Shown: piece after piece, positions 16,648 to 27,273 of the stretch
How positions within the stretch are numbered: the stretch's first letter is position 1
How the letters are laid out: every line of letters starts with the position of its first letter
NCBI RefSeq assembly: GCF_011035165.1
Contig: NZ_CP047588.1
Coordinates: 1-64,000, forward strand
Direction of reading: 5' to 3'
Length of the DNA: 64,000 bases
Source: Buchnera aphidicola (Uroleucon sonchi)
GTDB lineage: Bacteria; Pseudomonadota; Gammaproteobacteria; Enterobacterales; Enterobacteriaceae
Position numbers and translations under genes: made by a program
Notes under the pieces: model-generated
What the model was told of the DNA's origin: nothing
Database searches by the model: none
The model's input: the letters and a program-made list of their open reading frames with translations, nothing else

Positions 16648-18009
16648 ATGATTTATAACGAAACAATTATTGCTCAAGCGACTTGCCCAGGAAAAAGCTC
16701 TGTTGGTATATTAAGAATATCTGGTATTCAATCAAAAAATGTTGCTATAGCGTTATTAGGACGAATTCCAATACCAAGATTTGCAACTTATTCAAAATTT
16801 TTAGATGCAAATTTTAATGTATTAGATACAGGTATTGCTTTATGGTTTCCTGCGCCTTATTCTTTTACAGGAGAAGACGTATTAGAATTACAAGGTCATG
16901 GAAGTCCATTAATTATGGATTTATTAATTAAAAGAATTTTATCGATTAAAAATGTTAGATTAGCTAAACCAGGAGAATTTTCTCAGCGTGCATTTTTAAA
17001 TGATAAATTAGATTTAATTCAAGCTGAATCTATAGATGATTTAATTAATGCTGAAACAAAATCTGCTATTCATGCCTCATTGCACTCATTACAAGGTCAT
17101 TTTTCTTCTTTTATTAATGAATTAATAAATTTAATTATAAAATTTCGTGTTTATATAGAATCTAATATAGATTTTTCAGATGAAGATATTAATCTTGATA
17201 TTAAAGAAATTATTAATATAAAATTTTGTGAATTAGATAATCAATTTTTAAAAATAAAAAAAATAATTACAGAAGGTAATTTATTAAGAGAAGGAAAAAA
17301 AATAATCATTGCTGGCCCTCCTAATGTAGGAAAATCAAGCTTATTAAATCTTTTATCATCATCTGATAGAGCTATTGTAACTAATATTCCAGGTACTACG
17401 CGAGATTTATTGTATGAACATATTAGTATTAATGGTATTACTTGTGAATTAATTGATACTGCTGGTTTACGTGATACAAATAATTTAGTAGAAAATATTG
17501 GAATTACGCGTGCTTGGGAAGAGATTAAAAAATCTGATCATATTTTATTTATTCTTGATGCAACTATGCAATTATCTGATTATAAAAAGATATACAATCA
17601 ATATATTCGTAAGTTTTTTAATTTAAATATTCCAATAACTTATATCTTAAATAAAAGCGATTTAGTTAAAAATCAAAGTAGCATGACAAATATAGAAGGT
17701 TTACAATTTATTAATCTATCTGCCAAGACAGGTTTAGGTATTGAGGTATTACGTCAAAATATTATCACTACTGAAGCACATGAAAATCGAGAAAGTATTT
17801 TTATTGCGCGTCGACGTCATGTACATCAAATTGATTTATCTTATAATGAATTTTTAGCTGCAAAAAAACAATGGAAGTTATTTAAAAACATTGAATGTTT
17901 AGCTGATTCATTAAATATTATAAATAGATTTTTAGGAGAAATTACAGGAAAATATACTTCTGCTGATTTATTAAATAGCATTTTTTCTAATTTTTGTATT
18001 GGGAAATAA
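16648..18009 (+). CDS. mnmE: tRNA modification GTPase MnmE (TrmE)
   Basis: GTPase partner of MnmG in wobble-uridine modification. It is 453 residues (E. coli 454). The N-terminal folate-binding dimerisation domain begins [20 protein letters not shown]. The G domain has G1 GPPNVGKS (223-230), the switch region GTTRD and G3 DTAGL, with NKSD as the G4 motif. The C-terminal CIGK motif, which supplies the cysteine involved in catalysis, is intact at the very end. Both halves of the complex are encoded in this window. Confidence 0.98.
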   Translation: MIYNETIIAQATCPGKSSVGILRISGIQSKNVAIALLGRIPIPRFATYSKFLDANFNVLDTGIALWFPAPYSFTGEDVLELQGHGSPLIMDLLIKRILSIKNVRLAKPGEFSQRAFLNDKLDLIQAESIDDLINAETKSAIHASLHSLQGHFSSFINELINLIIKFRVYIESNIDFSDEDINLDIKEIINIKFCELDNQFLKIKKIITEGNLLREGKKIIIAGPPNVGKSSLLNLLSSSDRAIVTNIPGTTRDLLYEHISINGITCELIDTAGLRDTNNLVENIGITRAWEEIKKSDHILFILDATMQLSDYKKIYNQYIRKFFNLNIPITYILNKSDLVKNQSSMTNIEGLQFINLSAKTGLGIEVLRQNIITTEAHENRESIFIARRRHVHQIDLSYNEFLAAKKQWKLFKNIECLADSLNIINRFLGEITGKYTSADLLNSIFSNFCIGK

Positions 18010-18036
18010 GATAAATTTTTAGACTAAACTATGATA

Positions 18037-18109
18037 TGCCCGGAGGCGGAATTGAACCACCGACACGGGGATTTTCAGTCCCCTGCTCTACCAACTGAGC
18101 TATCCGGGC
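18037..18109 (-). tRNA. tRNA-Phe (GAA)
   Basis: 73 nt on the minus strand with a full cloverleaf. The acceptor GCCCGGA pairs with the 3' strand, the D-loop is AGCTCAGTTGGTAGAGC, the anticodon loop reads CTGAAAA (anticodon GAA), and the T-loop is GGTTCAATTCC. The discriminator is A, and the 3' CCA is not encoded. It is the only gene between mnmE and groES. Confidence 0.97.
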
Positions 18110-18118
18110 GTAATATAT

Positions 18119-18148
18119 ATTAAATCATTAAATATAAAACATTGTCAA
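18119..18148 (-). promoter_or_regulatory. Probable sigma-70 promoter of tRNA-Phe
   Basis: On the minus strand a perfect TTGACA (18143-18148) is followed after 18 nt by TTTAAT (18119-18124, 5 of 6 matches to TATAAT), directly upstream of the tRNA. The predicted start lies only a few bases before the mature 5' end. Confidence 0.5.
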
Positions 18149-18265
18149 TATTTTTATAATTAAAAATTTACTATTATTTATACTATTTTAACTAATCGTA
18201 TAAATATTTAAAAAATCATTTAAATGCAGATTGATATAAAATAAAAAATAAAAAAATAATTTCTA

Positions 18266-18296
18266 CCCTTGAAAGTTTTAAAAAAGATCCCTATAT
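18266..18296 (+). promoter_or_regulatory. Sigma-32 heat-shock promoter of groESL
   Basis: The -35 element reads CCCTTGAAA (18266-18274) and the -10 element CCCTATAT (18289-18296), 14 nt apart. This closely fits the RNA polymerase sigma-32 consensus (CTTGAAA, 13-17 nt, CCCCATNT). The C-runs stand out in AT-rich DNA. It lies about 75 nt upstream of groES; rpoH, encoding sigma-32, is at 24376. Confidence 0.8.
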
Positions 18297-18371
18297 TTAA
18301 ATTGAGACAATACATTTTAAAAAATTATATTTCAAATATTCATTATATTATTTTTACAGGAGAATTATCAT

Positions 18372-18662
18372 ATGAAAATTCGTCCATTACATGATCGTGT
18401 ACTTGTTAAACGACAAGAAGTAGAATCAAAATCTGCTGGTGGAATTGTATTGACGGGTTCTGCTGCAGGAAAATCAACTCGAGGCACAGTAACTGCTGTA
18501 GGAAAAGGTCGTGTATTAGATAATGGAGAAATTAAACCATTAGATGTACAAGTGGGTGATATTGTAATTTTTAATGAAGGTTATGGTGCAAAAACAGAAA
18601 AAATTGATAATGAAGAATTATTAATTTTAAATGAAAGTGATATTTTAGCAATTGTTGAATAG
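18372..18662 (+). CDS. groES: Co-chaperonin GroES
   Basis: Heptameric lid of the GroEL chaperonin. The 96 residues (E. coli 97) start with [29 protein letters not shown], the canonical signature including the mobile loop that contacts GroEL. It then has [10 protein letters not shown] and [11 protein letters not shown] strong AGGAG ribosome-binding site precedes the ATG. It is the first gene of the groESL operon, 58 nt ahead of groEL, behind a sigma-32 promoter. Confidence 0.99.
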   Translation: MKIRPLHDRVLVKRQEVESKSAGGIVLTGSAAGKSTRGTVTAVGKGRVLDNGEIKPLDVQVGDIVIFNEGYGAKTEKIDNEELLILNESDILAIVE

Positions 18663-18708
18663 TCAACTAAACTCTAATATTATGCTATATTCGTTAAAAA
18701 TTTATTAA

Positions 18709-20367
<1,659 letters not shown>

Positions 20368-20412
20368 TCAAGTTATTTGATTTTTATGATTTTAAATTAA
20401 TTTAAAAATTAT

Positions 20413-20442
20413 CTTTCCTCAGATGCATAGATCTGAGGAAAG
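20413..20442 (+). terminator. groEL terminator hairpin
   Basis: A perfect 12-bp stem, CTTTCCTCAGAT (20413-20424) against ATCTGAGGAAAG (20431-20442), with a 6-nt loop. It lies 46 nt after the groEL stop and before efp. No T-run follows, so it may act as a 3' stabiliser or a partial terminator. Confidence 0.75.
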
Positions 20443-20534
20443 TATTAAATAGAAGTTAAAAATCATCAATTATATATGTTATTAATTAAAACAATATTAC
20501 AATAATATATAAATATAATATATACATTAAAATT

Positions 20535-21107
20535 ATGATAAAAATGTATTGTAGTAATAATTTTCGTATAGGTTGTAAAATTATATTTGAAAAAGAACCA
20601 TGTTTAATAGAATCTAGTGAATTTGTTAATCCAGGTAAAGGTCAAGCATTCGTACGTGTAAAAATAAGAAAATTGTTAACTCAACAACTTATAGATAAAA
20701 CATTTAAATCGACAGATTATTTAGAAATAGCAGATGTAAAAGAATATGTTTTATCTTATTTATATAATGACGGTTATTTTTGGTATTTTATAAATAATAA
20801 TTCTTTTGAAGAATTATCGGTAGAAAAAAAAATTATTGGTGTTAATAAAAAATGGTTATTAGCACAAGATACTTGTACTATAACGTTATGGAATAATGAA
20901 CCTATTGCAGTGATGCCTAACAATTTTGTTAATATTAAAGTAATAAGTGTAGAAAAAAGCTTAAAAGGCAATACAGTAAATGTTAGAAATACAAAATTAG
21001 CAACATTAATCACCGGGGCTATTGTAAAAGTGCCATTATTTATTCAGACTGGATCTTTAATTAAAATAGATACAAGATCCGGTCAATATATATCTCGAGT
21101 AAAATAA
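20535..21107 (+). CDS. efp: Elongation factor P
   Basis: Translation factor that rescues ribosomes stalled at consecutive prolines. It is 190 residues (E. coli 188). The KOW-like domain I holds the tip loop PGKGQAF with Lys35, equivalent to the lysine modified in E. coli (Lys34). The C-terminal end [11 protein letters not shown] is intact. Middle segments are diverged. I keep the first ATG because it aligns best with E. coli; no clear ribosome-binding site is visible. epmB, adjacent to efp in E. coli, is absent here. The stop is 6 nt from the convergent dnaC stop. Confidence 0.97.
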   Translation: MIKMYCSNNFRIGCKIIFEKEPCLIESSEFVNPGKGQAFVRVKIRKLLTQQLIDKTFKSTDYLEIADVKEYVLSYLYNDGYFWYFINNNSFEELSVEKKIIGVNKKWLLAQDTCTITLWNNEPIAVMPNNFVNIKVISVEKSLKGNTVNVRNTKLATLITGAIVKVPLFIQTGSLIKIDTRSGQYISRVK

Positions 21108-21113
21108 AAATAT

Positions 21114-21854
21114 TTAATATTCGTTTCCTTTAACATACTGTCTATAACTATCCCATTCAAATGTTAACCATAAACTATTTCCTAAACGCATTCTATCGAT
21201 TACTCTTTCACCTAATAAATTTTTCATGCCTTTATGATCTAAATTGGATAACATACCAGTAGAACGTTTAGATGATGATCTTCTGTCAACTATTTGATTG
21301 ATAATCACTTTTTCGTAACGAGATTCAGTTTGCATCCCAATTTCATCAATCATTAATAAATCAACACTACTGAGATTATGTAATAAATTCTCTTCAGTTA
21401 TATTACTCATTCCATTGAATGTTCCTTTTATATTTGACATCAAATCAGCTACTGTAACAAGTAAAATACTTTTTCCATGTAAAATTAAATAGTTTCCTAT
21501 TGCTGATGCTAAGTGATTTTTTCCAGTTCCAGGTTTGCCTGAAAAAATAAAACTAGCAATATTATCATTAAATTTTTCAGCATATTTTTTTGATGCTATC
21601 AGTACTTTTCTTTGTCCATCGTGTTCGATTTTATAATTGTCAAATGAACAATTCATATATAATTCACGAATACCTGATCTTCCTAAAATACGTTGCATTT
21701 TCATAGCTTTATTTGCACGTAATATTGATTCAGAAGAAATTCTTCCTTGTTCTTGATTCCAAGCAAGTAAATCTGCATCATTATCAAATTTAGGTTTAAT
21801 ATTTTTCGGCATTAAGCGTTGAAGACGTTTCAAGAAGTCAGTAGAAAATATCAT
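21114..21854 (-). CDS. dnaC: DNA replication protein DnaC (helicase loader)
   Basis: AAA+ ATPase that loads the replicative helicase DnaB at oriC and at restart forks. It is 246 residues (E. coli 245). It has the DnaB-binding N-terminus (RLQRLMPKNIKPKF), Walker A SGKPGTGKNHLA, Walker B DLLMIDEIG and the sensor region VDRRSSSKRSTGMLSN. The end WDSYRQYVKGNEY matches E. coli. The start codon overlaps the dnaT stop by 1 nt (TAATG), so translation is probably coupled. Confidence 0.98.
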   Translation of the reverse strand: MIFSTDFLKRLQRLMPKNIKPKFDNDADLLAWNQEQGRISSESILRANKAMKMQRILGRSGIRELYMNCSFDNYKIEHDGQRKVLIASKKYAEKFNDNIASFIFSGKPGTGKNHLASAIGNYLILHGKSILLVTVADLMSNIKGTFNGMSNITEENLLHNLSSVDLLMIDEIGMQTESRYEKVIINQIVDRRSSSKRSTGMLSNLDHKGMKNLLGERVIDRMRLGNSLWLTFEWDSYRQYVKGNEY

Positions 21855-22351
21855 TATTTACCTCGAAATCCATATGGTACTGTTTGATCAGGGGTTGGTA
21901 TAGATGTAATATCTCGTTTTTTTGGTAGTGTATATTGAATTGATCTACTTTTTTGTAGACTTCTAGCTAATTTTTGTTGCCATTGTATGTGATAAAAAAA
22001 GCACCCTTCTGCTTCCCAATAAGAAATAAAAGCAGCTAATTCTGATTTAGATACTTCTTCAGTTAAAATAATACCCCATAAAGCCGCTTGACGTATAAAA
22101 TTTTTATCAGGTCTCCAATGTGAATGCATAGAAAATTTTTTATTTATATTTATTGTTTTAATATTTTTATGATTTGTTAAATTATATTGTGAATTAAATA
22201 TTTTATTGAATGTTTTAGGAGTAATGACATAAAAAATAGTCGAATTATTTTCTAATATTTCAATTATACCTTTATTAGCATGTTCTATTATTTTCGTTGG
22301 ATTTTGACAAAATATATCAATATTAATTTTATCAGAAACTAAAATTTTCAT
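21854..22351 (-). CDS. dnaT: Primosomal protein DnaT
   Basis: Primosome protein that cooperates with PriA/PriB and DnaC in replication restart. The C-terminal half is clearly DnaT: RQAALWGIILTEEVSKSELAAFISYWEAEG, HIQWQQKLARSLQ and the end VPYGFRGK. The N-terminal half is more diverged. I choose the ATG at 22351 (165 residues): AGGT lies 9 nt upstream, and MKILVSDKINID aligns with the E. coli start. An ATG at 22372 would precede this ribosome-binding site. It forms a two-gene unit with dnaC. Confidence 0.94.
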   Translation of the reverse strand: MKILVSDKINIDIFCQNPTKIIEHANKGIIEILENNSTIFYVITPKTFNKIFNSQYNLTNHKNIKTININKKFSMHSHWRPDKNFIRQAALWGIILTEEVSKSELAAFISYWEAEGCFFYHIQWQQKLARSLQKSRSIQYTLPKKRDITSIPTPDQTVPYGFRGK

Positions 22352-22361
22352 AAATATTTTA

Positions 22362-22364
22362 CCT
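22362..22364 (-). promoter_or_regulatory. Ribosome-binding site deciding the dnaT start
   Basis: The minus strand reads AGGT followed by nine A/T bases and ATG (22351). This is the only Shine-Dalgarno-like element near either candidate start and favours the shorter protein. Confidence 0.6.
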
Positions 22365-22431
22365 GATGTCATTTATAATTTTTTAAATAGTAGTTGTGTA
22401 TTATTTATTTCATCAAAAATGTTTTATATTT

Positions 22432-23004
22432 TTATTTATTAACAATATATAAATAATATTCTATTTGATTCTGATTTTTTTGTTTATATAATATCCAATT
22501 ATTTGGTATAGTAAGGGATTTATTTTTTTCTTGTTCTATATAAATAATTGAATTTTTTTTTGTCCATTTTTTATTGTCTAATAAGTGAATAGTTTTTTCA
22601 ACTAATCCTTGATAATAAGGAGGATCAATAAAAATTATATCATAGGGTGTACCAGTTTTTTTTAACCAATGTAATGTATTAGTGCATATAATTTCTGCAT
22701 TGGATATATTTAGTATTTTTATATTTTTTTTGAGATTCCAGAATGTTTTTTTTTCTATTTCCAATAAAGTGAGAAATTTTGCGTAGCGCGATATAGCTTC
22801 AATTCCAAGAGCGCCACTACCAGAAAAACAATCAAGACATTTTGCATTTTTAATATCTTTAGATAACCATTGAAATAGTGTTTCTCGTATTTTATTAGTA
22901 GTAGGACGTAAATTATAATAATTATTAAAATATATTTTTCTACCTTTAAATTTTCCAGAAATAATGTAGACTTTTCCATTTCTTTTACAAAAAGAATTAT
23001 ACAT
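22432..23004 (-). CDS. rsmD: 16S rRNA (guanine(966)-N2)-methyltransferase RsmD
   Basis: SAM-dependent methyltransferase that modifies G966 of 16S rRNA. The 190 residues carry the SAM-binding motif CLDCFSGSGALGIEA (about residues 58-72) and the catalytic IIFIDPPYYQ motif of N2-guanine methyltransferases. The N-terminal GKFKGRKIYF and RPTTNKIRETLFQWL blocks are also typical. It is divergent from ftsY, as in E. coli. The C-terminal part is A/T-driven and poorly conserved. Confidence 0.95.
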   Translation of the reverse strand: MYNSFCKRNGKVYIISGKFKGRKIYFNNYYNLRPTTNKIRETLFQWLSKDIKNAKCLDCFSGSGALGIEAISRYAKFLTLLEIEKKTFWNLKKNIKILNISNAEIICTNTLHWLKKTGTPYDIIFIDPPYYQGLVEKTIHLLDNKKWTKKNSIIYIEQEKNKSLTIPNNWILYKQKNQNQIEYYLYIVNK

Positions 23005-23139
23005 GTTATTAGGCTATTTTATTAATAATACAATTATTTTTAATTGTTAATAATTTTACAATTAATATTGTAATTAAATTTAACTTGTAAGTTTTAATTA
23101 TAAACATCATACTTAATTAATTAATTAAGGTAAATAAAT

Positions 23140-24222
23140 ATGAAGAGTAATAAAAAAGATAATTTTTTTTCTTGGTTCAGTTCTAAAATAAAAAAAGAAA
23201 AAACAAAAGATATTATACAAAACAATAATAAAAAAAAAAATAATATAGCTATATTAAATAAAATTGATAATTATATTGATGACAATGTTACAGATAATAC
23301 AATTATAAAAACTAATTTTTTTTCACGATTAAAAAAAGGTTTAACAAAAACAAAGCAATTATTACATAATAGCATTAATAATATTTTTTTATCAAAAACT
23401 ATAGATGATGCTCTTTTTGAAGAATTAGAAGAAAAAATGTTACTTGCTGATATTGGAATCAAGACTAGTAATCGAATTATTAGTAATTTAATACAAGATG
23501 TCAATCGCATAGATTTAAAGAATTCTAAAAAAATTTACTTTTTATTAAAACAAAATATGTATAATATTTTAAAAAAAGTAGAAATTCCTTTAGAAATTAC
23601 AGATCATCAACCTTTTGTTATTTTAGTAGTAGGAGTAAATGGAACAGGAAAAACGACCACTATAGGTAAATTAGCAAAAAAATATAAATCTGAAGGAAAA
23701 TCTGTCATGTTAGCTGCGGCAGATACATTTCGAGCAGCTGGAATAGAACAATTACAAATATTAGGAAAAGCACATAATATACCAGTAGTAGCACAAAATT
23801 CTGGTTCAGACCCAGCAGCAGTAATTTTTGATGCAGTTAAATCAGCGAAATCAAAAAAAGTAGATATATTAATTATTGATACTGCTGGAAGATTGCATAA
23901 CAATTTGCATTTAATTGAAGAGTTAAAAAAGATTGTTAGAGTTACTAAAAAGCTAGATGTATCTGCTCCACATGAAATAATGTTAATTATTGATGCTTGT
24001 AATGGACAAAATACTATTAAACAAACAGAGATTTTTCATAAAGCATTAAATTTAACTGGTATAGTGATTACTAAATTAGATGGAACTGCGAAGGGAGGAG
24101 TTATTTTTGCATTAGCAGATAAATTTAACATTCCAATTCGTTATATTGGTATTGGAGAAAATTCTAAAGATTTAGGTATTTTTAATAGTGATGAATTTAT
24201 TCATGCGCTATTCTTAGAATAA
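23140..24222 (+). CDS. ftsY: Signal recognition particle receptor FtsY
   Basis: SRP receptor GTPase that docks translating ribosomes at the inner membrane. The NG domain is intact: G1 GVNGTGKTTT (165-174), AADTFRAAG, the DTAGR motif and TKLDGTAKGG. It is 360 residues against 497 in E. coli. The N-terminal KKDNFFSWF and the pre-NG amphipathic segment NFFSRLKKGLTKTK are kept, but the long acidic A domain between them has shrunk to about 47 mostly polar residues. An A11 run (23230-23240) encodes Lys31-33. ftsE and ftsX, between ftsY and rpoH in E. coli, are absent. Confidence 0.97.
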   Translation: MKSNKKDNFFSWFSSKIKKEKTKDIIQNNNKKKNNIAILNKIDNYIDDNVTDNTIIKTNFFSRLKKGLTKTKQLLHNSINNIFLSKTIDDALFEELEEKMLLADIGIKTSNRIISNLIQDVNRIDLKNSKKIYFLLKQNMYNILKKVEIPLEITDHQPFVILVVGVNGTGKTTTIGKLAKKYKSEGKSVMLAAADTFRAAGIEQLQILGKAHNIPVVAQNSGSDPAAVIFDAVKSAKSKKVDILIIDTAGRLHNNLHLIEELKKIVRVTKKLDVSAPHEIMLIIDACNGQNTIKQTEIFHKALNLTGIVITKLDGTAKGGVIFALADKFNIPIRYIGIGENSKDLGIFNSDEFIHALFLE

Positions 24223-24285
24223 AAGAATATTTTTAAATAAAATTTGAATTTTATAAAAATTTAATAAATTATTTTTTATAAATCT

Positions 24286-24314
24286 TTGATTTATATTTTT
24301 AATTACAGTATTAT
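24286..24314 (+). promoter_or_regulatory. Probable rpoH promoter
   Basis: TTGATT (24286-24291) and TATTAT (24309-24314) are separated by 17 nt and lie about 60 nt before the rpoH start. This is a reasonable sigma-70 match, but such matches are common in AT-rich DNA. Confidence 0.4.
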
Positions 24315-24375
24315 ACATTATAAGTCCCACATATTAATAATTCAGTCTATATAATTCATTGATGCGGGAATTGAA

Positions 24376-25230
24376 ATGATTAACAAAGTACAGATTTTAT
24401 CTGTAACACCACCAAGTAATTTAGATGCATATATCAGAATAGCTAATTTATGGCCCATGCTATCTATTGAAGAGGAAAAAATACTTACTACACGATTACG
24501 TTATAATGGCGATTTAGATGCTGCAAAAACTTTAATTTTATCTCATCTCCGATTTGTTATCCATATTTCACGTAACTATTCAGGATATGGCTTGCTTCAA
24601 TCTGATCTTATACAAGAAGGAAATATAGGATTAATGAAAGCAGTACGTAAATTTAATCCAGAAATAGGAGTTCGTCTTGTATCTTTTGCTGTTCACTGGA
24701 TTAAATCAGAAATACATGAATATGTTTTACGTAATTGGCGTATTGTAAAAGTCGCAACAACAAAATCTCAAAGAAAGTTGTTTTTTAATTTAAGAAAAAC
24801 TAAAAAAAGATTAGGTTGGTTTAATGAAGAAGAAATTAAAATCGTTGCCCAAGAGTTGGGAGTGAGTAAAAAAGATGTCAGAGAAATGGAATCACGCATG
24901 TCTGCTCAAGATGTGACTTTTAATCCATTACCAGATGAAGACTGTGATGGTAAAATTAATGTTTCTATGCAATATTTAGAAGATAAAAAATCTAATTTTG
25001 CTAATGATGTAGAACAAGATAATTGGGATAAACATGCAACTTATAAACTAAGTAATGCGTTATCACGATTAGATGAACGTAGTCGAAATATAATTTATGC
25101 ACGTTGGTTAGATAAAAATCATAAAAATACTTTACAGACGATTGCAGACCATTATGGCATTTCTGCAGAAAGAGTAAGACAGTTAGAAAAAAATGCAATG
25201 AAAAAATTAAAAATAGCTATAGAAAATTAA
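24376..25230 (+). CDS. rpoH: RNA polymerase sigma-32 factor (heat shock)
   Basis: Heat-shock sigma factor. It is 284 residues, the same as E. coli. Region 2 includes [34 protein letters not shown] and [17 protein letters not shown]. The RpoH-box [10 protein letters not shown] is exact, and region 4 ends with the helix-turn-helix [18 protein letters not shown]. Its likely client in this window is the groESL promoter at 18266. Keeping rpoH and a matching promoter shows that a heat-shock circuit survives in this reduced genome. Confidence 0.98.
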   Translation: MINKVQILSVTPPSNLDAYIRIANLWPMLSIEEEKILTTRLRYNGDLDAAKTLILSHLRFVIHISRNYSGYGLLQSDLIQEGNIGLMKAVRKFNPEIGVRLVSFAVHWIKSEIHEYVLRNWRIVKVATTKSQRKLFFNLRKTKKRLGWFNEEEIKIVAQELGVSKKDVREMESRMSAQDVTFNPLPDEDCDGKINVSMQYLEDKKSNFANDVEQDNWDKHATYKLSNALSRLDERSRNIIYARWLDKNHKNTLQTIADHYGISAERVRQLEKNAMKKLKIAIEN

Positions 25231-25273
25231 ATTAAAAAAATAATTAAAATGTGATGTTTTTTATATTATTACG

Positions 25274-25314
25274 GAGTATGAGATTAAGTTGTGTTAAATA
25301 GAAAACTCATACTC
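25274..25314. terminator. Bidirectional hairpin between rpoH and glmS
   Basis: GAGTATGAG (25274-25282) pairs perfectly with CTCATACTC (25306-25314) across a 23-nt loop, extended by a G-T pair. It lies between the convergent rpoH and glmS genes and probably ends both transcripts. Confidence 0.65.
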
Positions 25315-25364
25315 TTTAAAAATTTGGAATTGATAATAAACTGCATATAATTTAATCAACATTT

Positions 25365-27194
25365 TTATGAAACAGTAACTGATTTAGCAAGATTTCTTGG
25401 TTGATCAATATTTTTACCTTTTATTAAAGCAATATAATAAGCTAGTAATTGTAAAGGAACAACATAACAAATAGGAGCGATTAATTCTTCTATATGTGGT
25501 AGTTTTATAATATTTATATTATCTTCATAGTCAAATTTTTGATCAGATAAAATATAAACTATACCTCCTCTAGCAGAAATTTCTTTAATATTTTGTTGAT
25601 TTTTTAATAATAATGAATTTTTAGGAGCTATCATAATCACTGGCATATTTTCATCGATTAATGCAAGAGGGCCATGTTTAAGTTCTCCAGATGCATAGGC
25701 TTCAGCATGAATATAAGAAATTTCTTTAAGTTTTAAAGCTCCTTCTATAGCAATAGGATATTGATCTCCTCTTCCAAGAAATAATATATTATTTTTATTT
25801 GATAAATTTTGAGCTATATTTTTTATATCCTGTGTTTTTTTTAAAATCTCCTGAATTTTTTGTGGTAAATTTTGTATTGTTTTTATAATTGCTTTTGAAG
25901 TATTATCATTAATTTTTTTTAAAGTAATAATTTTAGCAATTAACATTAGTAGTACAGTTAATTGAGTAGTAAAAGATTTAGTTGAAGCAACTCCAATTTC
26001 TAAACCAGCTTTAGTTAATATATAACAATCTGATTCTTTAACTAATGATGATCCTTCCATATTGCAAATAGTTAAATTTCCTAAATAATTTAGATTTTTA
26101 GAATATCTTAATGCTGATAGTGTATCAGCTGTTTCTCCTGATTGAGATAACGTAATAAATAAACTATTTTTTCTAACAACTAATTTTCTTGATGAAAATT
26201 CAGATGCTATTTCTACATCACAAGGTATATTAGCTAGTGATTCAAACCAATATTTTGCTACCATAGCAGCATTATATGAAGTACCACATGCTACTATGTG
26301 AATATGTTCTGTATTAATCAATAAATTATCTTTTTCTAGATCTAATTCATCAAAATGTATTGTTTCATTATCTTTTAAGCGATTTTTTAAAGTGTTTTGA
26401 ATAGAATAAGGTTGTTCATATATTTCTTTTTCCATATAATAATGATATTTACCTTTTTTTATAGATTTATATTTTATTGTAGATACAATTTCTTTTCTAT
26501 TAATTTTAATATTATATTTATTAAATATATCAATTTTATTATTTTTAATAATAGCAATATCACCTTCTTCTAAATATATAAAACGTTTTGTTACATGCAA
26601 TAATGCAATTTGATCTGATGCAATAAAATTTTCTTCTATTCCTAGTCCTATGACTAATGGACTACCAGATCGTATTGCAATTAATTTTGATGGGTTATTT
26701 TTATCCATTACAACCATGCTATAATTACCATATAATTTTTTAATACTATTTTGTATCACTTCTTTTAGACAATATTTTTTTTTATTTTGCTCCCAATGTA
26801 ATAAATGAGCAATTACTTCTGTATCAGTATCTGAATAAAATTGATATCCTTGTTTTTTTAAAAAAACGCGTAGTATAGAAAAATTTTCAATTATTCCGTT
26901 ATGTACAATAATAATGTTTGATGAAATATGTGGATGAGTATTTTCTGTTGAAACTTTTCCATGGGTCGCCCATCGGGTATGAGCAACACCAATATTTCCT
27001 GATATTTTCATGCTATTAATTTTTTTTATAAGTGCATTAACTTTTCCAACACAACGAATTCTAATAATATTGTTTTGATTATCTATTATTGCTAAACCTG
27101 AAGAATCATATCCTCGATATTCTAACTTTTTCATTCCATTAATGAGAATATTAGTAATATTACGTTTTGTTACTGCAGCAATGATACCACACAT
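25365..27194 (-). CDS. glmS: Glutamine--fructose-6-phosphate aminotransferase
   Basis: Makes glucosamine-6-phosphate, the first step towards UDP-GlcNAc for peptidoglycan. It is 609 residues, the same as E. coli. The N-terminal Ntn glutaminase starts MCGIIAAV, with the catalytic Cys directly after Met, and has HTRWATHG and the HNGIIENF loop. Two SIS domains (about 285-600) bind fructose-6-phosphate, with [10 protein letters not shown] and STKSFTTQ, and the C-terminus is LAKSVTVS. It follows glmU by 79 nt. In E. coli the glmUS pair lies after atpC, so it has moved here. Confidence 0.98.
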   Translation of the reverse strand: MCGIIAAVTKRNITNILINGMKKLEYRGYDSSGLAIIDNQNNIIRIRCVGKVNALIKKINSMKISGNIGVAHTRWATHGKVSTENTHPHISSNIIIVHNGIIENFSILRVFLKKQGYQFYSDTDTEVIAHLLHWEQNKKKYCLKEVIQNSIKKLYGNYSMVVMDKNNPSKLIAIRSGSPLVIGLGIEENFIASDQIALLHVTKRFIYLEEGDIAIIKNNKIDIFNKYNIKINRKEIVSTIKYKSIKKGKYHYYMEKEIYEQPYSIQNTLKNRLKDNETIHFDELDLEKDNLLINTEHIHIVACGTSYNAAMVAKYWFESLANIPCDVEIASEFSSRKLVVRKNSLFITLSQSGETADTLSALRYSKNLNYLGNLTICNMEGSSLVKESDCYILTKAGLEIGVASTKSFTTQLTVLLMLIAKIITLKKINDNTSKAIIKTIQNLPQKIQEILKKTQDIKNIAQNLSNKNNILFLGRGDQYPIAIEGALKLKEISYIHAEAYASGELKHGPLALIDENMPVIMIAPKNSLLLKNQQNIKEISARGGIVYILSDQKFDYEDNINIIKLPHIEELIAPICYVVPLQLLAYYIALIKGKNIDQPRNLAKSVTVS

Positions 27195-27273
27195 ATTCGC
27201 TCCTTTTATTATTTAATAAAAATATGTTGTTTATTAGAAATTGATAACCTATTTACTTAATGCATCTGTATAA

